From NCBI GenBank assembly GCA_937871935.1, contig CALMQI010000344.1, positions 1 through 37,030 of the forward strand: a stretch of DNA of 37,030 nucleotides. The letters are read 5' to 3'. This DNA is from an uncultured Burkholderiales bacterium (GTDB lineage Bacteria; Pseudomonadota; Gammaproteobacteria; Burkholderiales; Burkholderiaceae_C). The notes under the pieces are model-generated. The model saw nothing but the letters and a program-made list of their open reading frames with translations, was not told the origin of the DNA and ran no database searches. How positions within the stretch are numbered: position 1 is the stretch's first letter; the number at the start of each line of letters is the position of its first letter. Below are positions 8,868 through 15,800 of this stretch, one piece after another. The translations under genes and the position numbers were made by a program.

Positions 8868-9500
8868 ATGATCACGCTCTACGACTGCGCCACCGCGCCG
8901 AGCCCGCGCCGCGCGCGCATCCTGCTGGCCGAGAAGGGCGTGCCGCACGACACCGTGGCGGTGGACCTGCGCAACGCCGAGCAGCTCAGCGAAACCTATC
9001 GACGCATCAATCCGCAGTGCACGGTGCCGGCCTTGCGCACCGAAGACGGGGTCGTGCTGACCGACAACGCGGCGATCGCAGCCTATGTGGAGGCGCGCTA
9101 CCCCGAGCCGCCCCTGATGGGCCGCACGGCGGTCGAGAAGGCCGAGATCGCGAGCTGGCACTGGCGCATCGAGTTCGAGGGGTTGATGGCCATTGCCGAG
9201 GCGTTGCGCAACGGCTCGCCTGCGATGGCCCGCCGCGCGCTGCCCGGGCCGGTGGACTACGAGCAGATCCCCGCGCTGGCAGAACGCGGTGTGGCCCGTC
9301 TCCAGCAGTTCTTCGCGACATTGAACGATCGCCTGGCCACGCGGGAGTACGTCGCCACCGACCGCTTCAGCATGGCCGACATCACCGCCGTGGTGGCGGT
9401 GGACTTCGCGCGCGTGGTCAAGGTCAGACCCGGCGAGCAGCACCCGCACCTCGTGCGTTGGCGCGCGGCGATGGCGCTGCGCCCGGCGATGGCGCTTTGA
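8868..9500 (+). CDS. glutathione S-transferase family protein
   Basis: The protein has 210 residues from ATG 8868. The N-terminal domain begins MITLYDCATAPSPRRARILLAEKG and contains NPQCTVPAL (cis-Pro) and TDNAAIAAYVEARYP, the GST_N signature. The GST_C domain contains DRFSMADITAVVAVDFA, the usual N-capping motif near residues 163-180. C6 near the start and S12 are possible catalytic residues; which one binds the thiol cannot be decided here. The substrate is unknown. Only 10 bp separate its stop from the MltB-like gene, so the two probably share a transcript. It differs clearly from the GST immediately upstream and is not a recent tandem duplicate. Confidence 0.88.
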   Translation: MITLYDCATAPSPRRARILLAEKGVPHDTVAVDLRNAEQLSETYRRINPQCTVPALRTEDGVVLTDNAAIAAYVEARYPEPPLMGRTAVEKAEIASWHWRIEFEGLMAIAEALRNGSPAMARRALPGPVDYEQIPALAERGVARLQQFFATLNDRLATREYVATDRFSMADITAVVAVDFARVVKVRPGEQHPHLVRWRAAMALRPAMAL

Positions 9501-9510
9501 CGCGAGCACG

Positions 9511-10971
9511 ATGCACGCAGCGGAAATTGCCTCGCCGCGACAGCGCCGGCCGCTCGCCACGCTGACCACGGTGTGGGCGCTGACGGCTTGCACCTGCGCT
9601 TGTGCTGCCGCCGCCGAACCGGCGGCATCCGCTCCGATGGTGAACGCCCCGCTGCCCACCCCGGCGGCCAATGTGCCGCCGCCCGTTCCTTCGGCCAGCG
9701 CGCCAACCGCAGTTCCTTCGGCCAGTGCAGCGACGCCTTCGGCCCCTGCAGCGACGCCTTCGGCCCCTGCAGCGACGCCTTCGGCCCCTGCAGCGACGCG
9801 AGCGGCGCCTGCCGGCCAGGACGGCACGGCCGAACAGGCCGCTGCGCTGCAACTCGGCTTCGCGCGCTGGGTCGCGGACTTTCGTGCGAGCGTGCGCTCC
9901 GCCGGCATCGCCGACACCACGTTGGCCGTCGCCTTCGACTCCGTGCAGTACATGCCCCGCGTGGTGGAGCTCGACCGCGCGCAACCGGAGTTCACCCGCT
10001 CGGTGTGGGACTACCTCGACAGTGCCGTCTCGCCCACGCGCATTACGCGCGGGCAGGACAAGCTGCAGCAGGTGCGCGCGGCAGCCGAGGCCGCCGCCGC
10101 GCGCTACGGCGTGCCGGCCGGCGTGCTGGTGGCCGTCTGGGGTATCGAGAGCAACTACGGCGAGTACACCGGCAACATGCCGACGATCGACGCGCTGGCC
10201 ACGCTGGGCTTCGACGGCCGGCGTGAGAACTGGGCGCGCGACCAGCTGCTGGCGGCCCTGAAGATCCTGCAGAGCGGGGACATCACGCGAGCCGGCATGG
10301 TCGGCTCGTGGGCCGGCGCGATGGGTCAGACGCAGCTGCTGCCGTCGAACTTTCTGGCCTACGCGGTCGACGCCGACGGCGACGGCCGGCGCGACGTCTG
10401 GACCAGCGTGGCCGACGCGATGGCCTCGACCGCGAACTTCCTCGCGCGGGCGGGCTGGCGTGCCGGCGAGGCATGGGGCGTCGAGGTGCGCCTGCCGCCC
10501 GGCTTCGACGTGAGCCGCGCCGATGCGCAAACGCGGCGAGCCAGCGCGTCATGGCTTGCCGACGGCGTGAAGGCGATCGACGGCGCCGCATTGCCCGACT
10601 TCGCGGATGGCTCGATCGTGCTGCCCGCGGGCGCGCGCGGGCCGGCCTTCCTGATCGGGCCGAACTTCCGCGTGATCCTGCGCTACAACAACGCCACGTC
10701 GTATGCGCTCGCGGTGTTGCTGCTGGCGCAGCGCATCACCGGCGGGCCAGGCGTGCAGGCGGCGTGGCCGCGCGATCTGCAGGCGTTGTCGCGCAGTCAG
10801 CTGATTGCACTGCAGAGCGCGCTCGGCGCGCGCGGCTTCGACAGCGGCACGCCCGACGGCATCATGGGCCCGGCCACGCGGGACGCGCTGCGCCGCTACC
10901 AGCGCAGCATCGGCCTGCCTGCGGATGGTTACCCGACGGCGGATCTGCTGCAGCGCCTGCAGCAGCCCTAG
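9511..10971 (+). CDS. MltB-family lytic murein transglycosylase with peptidoglycan-binding domain
   Basis: The protein has 486 residues from ATG 9511. A long N-terminal arginine-containing segment precedes a hydrophobic signal with Cys residues near 29-31, so a lipoprotein is possible. Residues about 35-105 are a low-complexity Ala/Pro/Ser/Thr linker built partly from an exact 21-bp repeat. The SLT domain (about 115-410) holds WGIESNYGEYTG with catalytic Glu213, then GSWAGAMGQTQLLPSNF and DADGDGRRDVW, all diagnostic of the MltB type. A PG_binding_1 domain closes the protein (about 425-484, GIMGPATRDALRRYQ). It cleaves the MurNAc-GlcNAc bond to give 1,6-anhydro ends in the periplasm. It is longer than E. 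coli MltB because of the linker and the C-terminal binding domain. Confidence 0.93.
   Translation: MHAAEIASPRQRRPLATLTTVWALTACTCACAAAAEPAASAPMVNAPLPTPAANVPPPVPSASAPTAVPSASAATPSAPAATPSAPAATPSAPAATRAAPAGQDGTAEQAAALQLGFARWVADFRASVRSAGIADTTLAVAFDSVQYMPRVVELDRAQPEFTRSVWDYLDSAVSPTRITRGQDKLQQVRAAAEAAAARYGVPAGVLVAVWGIESNYGEYTGNMPTIDALATLGFDGRRENWARDQLLAALKILQSGDITRAGMVGSWAGAMGQTQLLPSNFLAYAVDADGDGRRDVWTSVADAMASTANFLARAGWRAGEAWGVEVRLPPGFDVSRADAQTRRASASWLADGVKAIDGAALPDFADGSIVLPAGARGPAFLIGPNFRVILRYNNATSYALAVLLLAQRITGGPGVQAAWPRDLQALSRSQLIALQSALGARGFDSGTPDGIMGPATRDALRRYQRSIGLPADGYPTADLLQRLQQP
9727..9799 (+). repeat. 21-bp in-frame tandem repeat, about 3.5 copies
   Basis: The unit GCAGCGACGCCTTCGGCCCC plus T recurs exactly at 9727, 9748 and 9769, followed by a partial copy. 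Each unit is seven codons (Ala-Ala-Thr-Pro-Ser-Ala-Pro) in the linker of the transglycosylase. Degenerate versions precede it from about 9690. Exact identity suggests recent slippage expansion; copy number may vary between strains and lengthen or shorten the linker without changing frame. Confidence 0.9.
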
Positions 10972-10978
10972 TCGACGC

Positions 10979-10992
10979 GTTCGCGGGCGAAC
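10979..10992. terminator. short stem-loop after the transglycosylase gene
   Basis: GTTCGC and GCGAAC are separated by GG, between the convergent transglycosylase gene and the small basic ORF. No T-run follows on either strand, so it is at best a weak or Rho-assisted terminator. Confidence 0.25.
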
Positions 10993-11008
10993 CGCGCTGC
11001 CGGATCGG

Positions 11009-11188
11009 TCAAGGGTAGATGCGCGCCGGATGCGCGGCGCGGTAGTCCGCCCGCTTGGCCTGGTGCGCAGCCAGCCGTTCCTTGGCGCCCGTCAGCCCCC
11101 GCTTCTGGTCACGCAACGCTCGCTTCACGCGATCGCGCAGCACGTGAAGTCGGGTGCGGTGCTTGTGGGCTGCAATGGCATTGGACAT
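11009..11188 (-). CDS. small basic protein of unknown function (59 aa)
   Basis: The ORF runs from ATG 11188 (MSNAIAAHKHRTRLHV) to TGA. It has 59 residues, very rich in Arg, Lys, His and Ala, with heptad-like spacing of hydrophobics that suggests one long helix. No signal peptide, no Cys and no recognised domain are visible. Codon third positions are mostly G or C, as in neighbouring genes, but in this GC-rich DNA that is weak evidence. It is divergent from the next secreted protein across 121 bp. A small nucleic-acid-binding or ribosome-associated protein would fit the charge, but I do not recognise it, and it could be spurious. Confidence 0.4.
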   Translation of the reverse strand: MSNAIAAHKHRTRLHVLRDRVKRALRDQKRGLTGAKERLAAHQAKRADYRAAHPARIYP

Positions 11189-11309
11189 GCATGGTCTTTC
11201 GGCGTTGAGTGAATGCACGGTATACACCAATCAGGGGATACCCCCTCTGGTCGGACATTGGCGGACGCCCCGTCATCGGGCAAGCTGCGCCATCGGCTCG
11301 AAACCACGG

Positions 11310-11789
11310 ATGATGAATCGACTCGGCGCGACCTTCCTCGTGTGCAGCATGCTGGCGGCGCCAGCGCTCGCCGAGCAGCCGCTCGCCTACGCCGACACCA
11401 TCGAGGGCGCGCTGGAGAATTGCCACGACGGCAGGCATACGCTCGTCGAGCCGAGCGTCGAGCCGCCCACCGTCGCGTTCCAGGCGGGTTCACGCGACGT
11501 GCGCGTCTTCTTCGGCAACCTGAGCGTGGACTATGCAGAGCTGGGCACGGCCGGCCGCCACTTTCGCCCCGAGGCACGCCTGACGATCACCTGTGCCCGC
11601 TCGGTGGCCTGCGTGTGGAGCGGCCCGTTCGACGCGATGATCACGCAGGCCCGTGCCGATCACGGCGTGATGCCGCTGTCGGCGCTGCCCCAGCGTGCGA
11701 ACGCACTGGTGCTGTACTGCCCGGACCTGCGTGCCGCGCAGGCACTGCACCGGGCATTGCTGGCCTTCCAGCACGCTGTCGCGCCCTGA
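11310..11789 (+). CDS. secreted hypothetical protein (159 aa)
   Basis: The protein has 159 residues. The start is ATG 11310 or the adjacent ATG 11313. A clear signal peptide (NRLGATFLVCSMLAAPALA) is cleaved before EQPLAYADT. The mature protein has about 138 residues with four Cys, including a CARSVAC pair near residues 96-102, which may form disulfides in the periplasm. The regular alternation in VAFQAGSRDVRVFFGNLSVDYAEL suggests a beta-rich fold. I do not recognise a family. It stands alone, converging with the 116-aa gene across 37 bp. The upstream 121 bp contain a GGGG-ATA-CCCC mini hairpin but no confident promoter. Confidence 0.6.
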   Translation: MMNRLGATFLVCSMLAAPALAEQPLAYADTIEGALENCHDGRHTLVEPSVEPPTVAFQAGSRDVRVFFGNLSVDYAELGTAGRHFRPEARLTITCARSVACVWSGPFDAMITQARADHGVMPLSALPQRANALVLYCPDLRAAQALHRALLAFQHAVAP

Positions 11790-11826
11790 CGCCCGCTCGG
11801 GAGATCCGCTCACGCGGGCCGATCGG

Positions 11827-12177
11827 TCACGCCTCTTCGGCCGCCTCGATGCGCAAACGGCGGCGCTGCGCGCCCCGCACCCGGGTGACGGCCCGCACAC
11901 GCAGCGCCGCAGACTCGGCCACGTCGATGCGCTGGTGATAGTCCAGGCTGTCGGTCTGCCCCGCGTTGTGGGTCGCAATCTGACGCGACCAGACCTGGCG
12001 GCCGTCGATCTCGACGCTCATGCCATGCCACGCGCCCTGCGCGTCGGCCGGGCACTGCACCTCGAAGCGCACATCGACGTCGAATCGCCGCACGCGCCCG
12101 AGCGCAGGCGGCACGTGCAGCGTGGCCACGTCAGCGTCGCCGGCGTCGACCTGCCACTGCTCGGGCGCCTGCCTCAT
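11827..12177 (-). CDS. hypothetical protein translationally coupled to the hydrolase
   Basis: The protein has 116 residues. Its ATG (12177) overlaps the TGA of the dienelactone hydrolase gene (ATGA), which strongly supports both its reality and co-translation. The sequence alternates hydrophobic and polar residues (VRRFDVDVRFEVQ, MSVEIDGRQVWSRQI, LDYHQRIDVAESAALRVRAVT), as in a small all-beta sandwich. There is no signal peptide, so it is probably cytoplasmic. No family is recognised. It may be a partner or accessory of the hydrolase, an inference from coupling only. Confidence 0.65.
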   Translation of the reverse strand: MRQAPEQWQVDAGDADVATLHVPPALGRVRRFDVDVRFEVQCPADAQGAWHGMSVEIDGRQVWSRQIATHNAGQTDSLDYHQRIDVAESAALRVRAVTRVRGAQRRRLRIEAAEEA

Positions 12178-13067
12178 GCCAGATGCCGCTTGAAGAACGC
12201 CACCGTGCGTTCCCACGCCAGCTTGGCGGCCGCCGCGTCGTAGCGCGGCGTGGTGTCGTTGTTGAAGCCGTGCTGCGTGCCGGGGTACTGGTGCATCTCG
12301 TGGCGCACGCCCGCCGCCTTCAGCGCCGCCTCGTAGGCGGGCCACGCGGCGTTGATGCGCTCGTCCACCGCCGCCAGCTGCACCAGCAGCGGCGCCTTCA
12401 CCTGCGCGGCCTGATCGGGCGCCGGGCTGTTGCCGTAGAACGGCACGGCGGCGTTCAGGTCCGGCAGCCGCGTGGCCAGCCAGTGCACGATGCCGCCACC
12501 GTAGCAGAAGCCCACCGCGCCGAGCTTGCCGTTGCCGTCCGGGCGCGCGCGCAGCCAGCGCACGGCGGCGAGAAAGTCCTCGCGTGTCTTCGTCTGGTCG
12601 AGCGTGGCAAAGGCGGCCCGCGCCTTGTCTTCGTCGCCCGGATAGCCGCCGAGCGGCGTCAGCGCATCGGGCGCGAAGGCCATGAAGCCGTCGAGCGCCA
12701 GGCGCCGCGCGATGTCCTCGATGTGCGGGTTGAGCCCGCGGTTCTCGTGGATCACCAACACCATCGGCAACACCTGGCTGCCCGCCGAAGCCGGCCTCGA
12801 CAGCGCACCGCGAATGCTGCCGGAGCCCGCGCTCGACGGCACGGTGATCCACTCGGTCTTCACCCGCGCATCGTCCGGGCGCACCTGCTGGCCGGCAGCG
12901 AAGTTGGGGCTCAGCGCGGCCAGCAGGCCGGCTGCGGTGACGCCCGCCTTGGCAAAACGCTGCGCCTGGTGCAGGAAGGCGCGGCGGTCCACGTCGCCGT
13001 GCACATAGGCGTCGAAGAGGATCAGCAGTTCCTGGTCGAAGTCCTGCGAGGTCAGGCGAGGCGGCAT
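12174..13067 (-). CDS. yghX: dienelactone hydrolase family protein, YghX-like
   Basis: The protein has 297 residues from ATG 13067, with GGGAG about 6 bases upstream. It follows the YghX pattern: an N-terminal MPPRLTSQDFDQELL..YVHG segment, a DRRAFLHQ stretch with a following hydrophobic helix (about 40-55) that resembles a Tat-like element, then the alpha/beta hydrolase. VIHENRGLNPHIEDIARRLA is the family's oxyanion region. The triad is C188 (GFCYGGG), D235 (AAVDERIN) and H266 (TQHGFNND), the Cys-Asp-His set of dienelactone hydrolases. It hydrolyses a lactone or ester; the true substrate of YghX proteins is not established. The unusual position of the hydrophobic helix after about 30 residues leaves the cell location open. 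It follows the PagP-like gene by 122 bp and overlaps the 116-aa gene. Confidence 0.9.
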   Translation of the reverse strand: MPPRLTSQDFDQELLILFDAYVHGDVDRRAFLHQAQRFAKAGVTAAGLLAALSPNFAAGQQVRPDDARVKTEWITVPSSAGSGSIRGALSRPASAGSQVLPMVLVIHENRGLNPHIEDIARRLALDGFMAFAPDALTPLGGYPGDEDKARAAFATLDQTKTREDFLAAVRWLRARPDGNGKLGAVGFCYGGGIVHWLATRLPDLNAAVPFYGNSPAPDQAAQVKAPLLVQLAAVDERINAAWPAYEAALKAAGVRHEMHQYPGTQHGFNNDTTPRYDAAAAKLAWERTVAFFKRHLA

Positions 13068-13189
13068 GTCAGCTCCCGTGCAACGAGGGCCGAAGGCTAC
13101 CCCGAGCCGGAAGACCATGAGAGCCGACGCGCCTGCGTCGGCGCCCTCGTCAGGCGCATCGCGAGCGGCGGGCTCAGCGCCCGCGCAGC

Positions 13190-13813
13190 CTAGTAGCCCT
13201 TGGTGAACTGCGCGTAGATCACGCCCGGCATGGTGCCGTCGGGCAGCTTCACGCGCGGCACCGCCACGACGTTGATGCCCAGGTTCCAACGCTTGTGCGT
13301 GGCCGACAGCACCGGCAGCGCCGCCGGTACCAGCACGTGCTGGCCGTCGAAGCGCAGCGTGCGGTAGAAGAGGAACGCACCGGCGCCGGCGTCCACGGTG
13401 TAGCTGGCGCCATTGACCACGCGCTTCTGCCAGGTGTGGCCGGCATAACCGCCCATGGCATCGAGGCTGTCCTTCATGACGCCGAACGCCGTCTTGCCGA
13501 CCCAGCCGTCCCAGTCGTCGGTGAGATTGCGCTCGAGCTGCACGCCGATGCCCCAGTTGCGCTCGTTGAACCGGCGCTCAGGCAGCGGCTCGCCGTCCTC
13601 GTCCACCGGTGCGTCGAAGTGGTGGCTCATGCCAGGCAGCTGGATGGTCAGGTGCTGCGCGGGCGACGGCCAGGGCTTGGTCACGGCACCGGTCGGTGCG
13701 GCGCCGGGGTCGACCGCCGTCCGCATGATCGACCATGGCGCGCCTTCTGCGTGAACCATGCCACACAGCACGAACCCGACCCCCATGAGCGCCCCGACAC
13801 GAATCCAGCCCAT
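13190..13813 (-). CDS. PagP-like outer-membrane lipid A acyltransferase candidate
   Basis: The protein has 207 residues from ATG 13813. I chose this start because GGAG lies 6 bases before it; ATGs 4 and 7 codons upstream lack a ribosome site. A signal peptide (about 1-23, cleavage after VHA) is followed by about 184 residues. The layout parallels E. coli PagP: LTIQLPGMSHHFDAP with H64/H65 at the catalytic His position, FNERNWGIG matching the YNERPWGGG block, MKDS with D115 and S116 at the Asp-Ser pair, then GGYAGHTW, and LVPAALPVLSATHKRWNLGINVVAVPR as the conserved terminal hairpin. PagP moves palmitate from phospholipid to lipid A in the outer membrane. The match is from memory and pattern only. 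The mature protein is somewhat longer than E. coli PagP (about 161 residues), mainly through an N-terminal extension. Confidence 0.65.
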   Translation of the reverse strand: MGWIRVGALMGVGFVLCGMVHAEGAPWSIMRTAVDPGAAPTGAVTKPWPSPAQHLTIQLPGMSHHFDAPVDEDGEPLPERRFNERNWGIGVQLERNLTDDWDGWVGKTAFGVMKDSLDAMGGYAGHTWQKRVVNGASYTVDAGAGAFLFYRTLRFDGQHVLVPAALPVLSATHKRWNLGINVVAVPRVKLPDGTMPGVIYAQFTKGY

Positions 13814-13915
13814 TTGCTGCTCCATTGCCCACATGGGTTGTCGGCGCAGCGGCCGCCGGCTCGAGTGCGCGCGCCGTGTAACCGGCGCGGGATGCGCGAA
13901 AGTTGGCGGGGACGT

Positions 13916-14161
13916 TCAGCAGCGGGGCGACGGCACCCGCCGGCCACGCGTGCCGTTCGTGCTATCCGACACACCGGCGCGACTGGCCTTGGCGCTGTCT
14001 TGCGCCTCGATCTGCGCGTCGTAGGTCGCCGCGTATTCATCGGGCGCCACCCGCGGCGGTTTGCTCAGTTGCAGGCAGACCCGGGATTGCAGGTTGGCAA
14101 GGGATCCGGCGTGGGCCGACAGTGCGGCAGACTGATCCAGCAGAACGACGAATGGATTCAT
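13916..14161 (-). CDS. possible small hypothetical protein (81 aa)
   Basis: The ORF runs from ATG 14161 to TGA, beginning MNPFVVLLDQSAALSAHAG. Codons such as GAC, GCG, CAG, ATC and GAG in the second half look like the local coding style, but there is no ribosome site, no signal peptide and no recognised domain. Without this gene, 13814-14219 would be a 400-bp gap with nothing else visible. It is offered as possible only. Confidence 0.35.
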   Translation of the reverse strand: MNPFVVLLDQSAALSAHAGSLANLQSRVCLQLSKPPRVAPDEYAATYDAQIEAQDSAKASRAGVSDSTNGTRGRRVPSPRC

Positions 14162-14219
14162 GGCTGCGAATGCTGGGGGGACGCCGCCAGTAGGGTCTTG
14201 ACGGACGTCAAAGCACGTG

Positions 14220-14765
14220 TCAGCGGTCGCAGCGGCCGGGCGAGACCGGGTGGCGGTCCTTCACGCAACGACCGAGCTGCACGTCCATCACCCGCATCGG
14301 CCCCGCCGACGCGCGCCAGGCGATCACGAACGGCTTGGCCTCGCCCTTGGCGGTCACCACGTAGGTGTAGGCCATGTGGCCCTGGGAGCCATCCTCGAAC
14401 GTGGCGGCGGTGACGCGGATCGGATCGTCCAGCCGTACCGCATCGAGAAAGAACGGAATCACCTGATGGGCTGCGAACTGCTCGATGGCAGCCGCGCCGT
14501 TGGCGCGCACCGGCACGTCGTCGAAGGCCATCACCACGGCGGCCAGGTCGCCGGCAGCGGCCGAGCGGACAAAGGGCTGGATCTCGGCGCGTCGATCCGG
14601 TGCTGCCCCGGGCAGCGTCTTGCGCAGCGACAGCACGTTGCCTCGCTGCACGGCGCTCGCGCCGGTGTCAGCGCCCGGCGCGGCCGCTGCGCCGGCCCAC
14701 GTCGCCGCGGCGGGCAGGGCCAGCAGGACAGCCAGCGCCGATGCGCATCCGCGTCTGGTGTTCAT
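14220..14765 (-). CDS. secreted hypothetical protein (181 aa)
   Basis: The protein has 181 residues from ATG 14765, chosen because AAGG lies 8 bases upstream; an ATG five codons earlier is the alternative. A signal peptide (about 1-28: RRGCASALAVLLALPAAATWAGA) directs export. The mature domain (about 60-165) includes VRSAAAGDLAAVVMAFDDVPV, IEQFAAHQVIPFFLDAV and GHMAYTYVVTAKGEAKPFVIAWR, a helix-then-sheet arrangement like NTF2/SnoaL-fold proteins. That is only a shape impression. The second Cys is close to the C-terminus (GRCVKDRHPVSPGRC). No function can be assigned. It is followed upstream by 142 bp (14766-14907) that hold no recognisable gene. Confidence 0.6.
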   Translation of the reverse strand: MNTRRGCASALAVLLALPAAATWAGAAAAPGADTGASAVQRGNVLSLRKTLPGAAPDRRAEIQPFVRSAAAGDLAAVVMAFDDVPVRANGAAAIEQFAAHQVIPFFLDAVRLDDPIRVTAATFEDGSQGHMAYTYVVTAKGEAKPFVIAWRASAGPMRVMDVQLGRCVKDRHPVSPGRCDR

Positions 14766-14907
14766 GTGCACGACCTTCATTCAGCGCCACGGGACGAGTC
14801 GGCCACTGTGGGCGCGCGGCGGCGCTCTCGTCAACGGTGCGCGGCGGCGAATTCGGCGTGCCGCGGCAGTTTTGTGCAGATCCGGTTGAACAGCGCTTGA
14901 GGCGCCC

Positions 14908-15699
14908 TCACTGCGTGGCGGTCAGTCCGCCATCGACATAGACGACCTGGCCGGTGACGAAGGCGGCGGCTGCACTACACAGAAAGTGCACCGGCCCGGC
15001 CACGTCCTCGGGCTCGGCCACGCGGCCGAGCGGGATGCGCTGCAGCAGCCGCTCGCGCACCTGCGCATCGGCCAGCCAGTGGCGACCCATCTCGCCGCGC
15101 ACCACCGTCGGCGCGACACCGTTGACCGTGATGCCATGGTTGCACAGCTCCACCGCGTGCTGGCGGATCAGCAGCACCAGCGCGCCCTTGGACGCGCAAT
15201 AGGCCGAGTAGCCGCGATCGCGCATGCCGAGCTGGGCGCGCACCGACAGCACGTGGATCTGCCGCCCGGGCGCGCGGCCGGCCGCCACCGCGGCGATCTG
15301 CCAGCGCGCCGCCGCCTGCGCCAGGAACATCGCGGCGCGCAGGTTGACCTGCACGACCTCGTCGAAGGCCTCCTCGGTCACATCGGCCAGGCGCTGCTCG
15401 CGTTGCATGCCGACGCAGTTGACCAGCAGGTCGAGCGCACCGAAGTGCGTTGCCACGCGCTCGGTGGCGGCGCGGATCTGCGCGGTGTCCTTCATGTCCA
15501 TGGTCAGCCCGAGCGCGCGATGGCCGGCGCGCACCAGTTCCGCAGCGAGCGATTCGGCCTTCGCGCCGTCACGCCCGGCCACGGTGACCGCGGCGCCGGC
15601 CTGCGCCAGCTGCCACGCCACCGCGCGACCGATGTCGCCGTAGCCGCCGGGCACGAAGGCCACGCGATCGGCGAGCGAGAACGACAGGGGGCTGGGCAT
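14908..15699 (-). CDS. short-chain dehydrogenase/reductase (classical SDR)
   Basis: The protein has 263 residues from ATG 15699. The Rossmann motif is slightly altered: PGGYGDIGRA at 17-26 replaces TGxxxGIG. It is followed by a GRD turn (42-44) that often favours NADP(H), an NCVG equivalent of NNAG, and the catalytic YSAYCASKG (YxxxK). The C-terminus FVTGQVVYVDGGL is typical. It oxidises or reduces a hydroxyl or keto group on a small substrate. It is the last gene of the leftward catabolic run after the binding protein and livH, and it directly follows a 26-codon relic of another SDR. Its likely role is to oxidise the imported compound or an intermediate. No ribosome site is obvious, so translation may depend on the upstream relic or livH. 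Confidence 0.9.
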   Translation of the reverse strand: MPSPLSFSLADRVAFVPGGYGDIGRAVAWQLAQAGAAVTVAGRDGAKAESLAAELVRAGHRALGLTMDMKDTAQIRAATERVATHFGALDLLVNCVGMQREQRLADVTEEAFDEVVQVNLRAAMFLAQAAARWQIAAVAAGRAPGRQIHVLSVRAQLGMRDRGYSAYCASKGALVLLIRQHAVELCNHGITVNGVAPTVVRGEMGRHWLADAQVRERLLQRIPLGRVAEPEDVAGPVHFLCSAAAAFVTGQVVYVDGGLTATQ

Positions 15700-15718
15700 G
15701 ATGGTGTACGACCGCGCG

Positions 15719-15799
15719 TCAGTGCATGTGCAGATCGCCGCTGAGATCGATGATCTCGCCGGTGACCGCCACGGCCACCTTGTCTTCCAGAGGTCTCAT
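15719..15799 (-). pseudogene. 26-codon relic of a second SDR gene (internal deletion)
   Basis: One base after the livH stop an ATG opens a frame of 26 codons, MRPLEDKVAVAVTG followed by EIIDLSGDLHMH and TGA. The first part is the usual N-terminal start of an SDR (LEDKVAVVTG), and the second matches a usual SDR C-terminus (VTGEIIDLSGG-type). The two meet at Val-Thr-Gly, a tripeptide that occurs at both ends of SDRs. This suggests in-frame loss of about 230 codons by recombination at that short repeat. It could instead be a chance ORF, but the double resemblance argues against it. The intact SDR starts 19 bp downstream. Confidence 0.55.
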
Positions 15800-15800
15800 G

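Noticed and set aside
9727-9799. Repeats considered as a CRISPR array
   Set aside because: The units are contiguous without spacers and lie inside a coding frame.
13681-14040. Minus-strand frame of 119 codons overlapping the start of the PagP-like gene
   Set aside because: It is Arg-rich, without a ribosome site, overlaps a better-supported signal peptide region and shows no motif.
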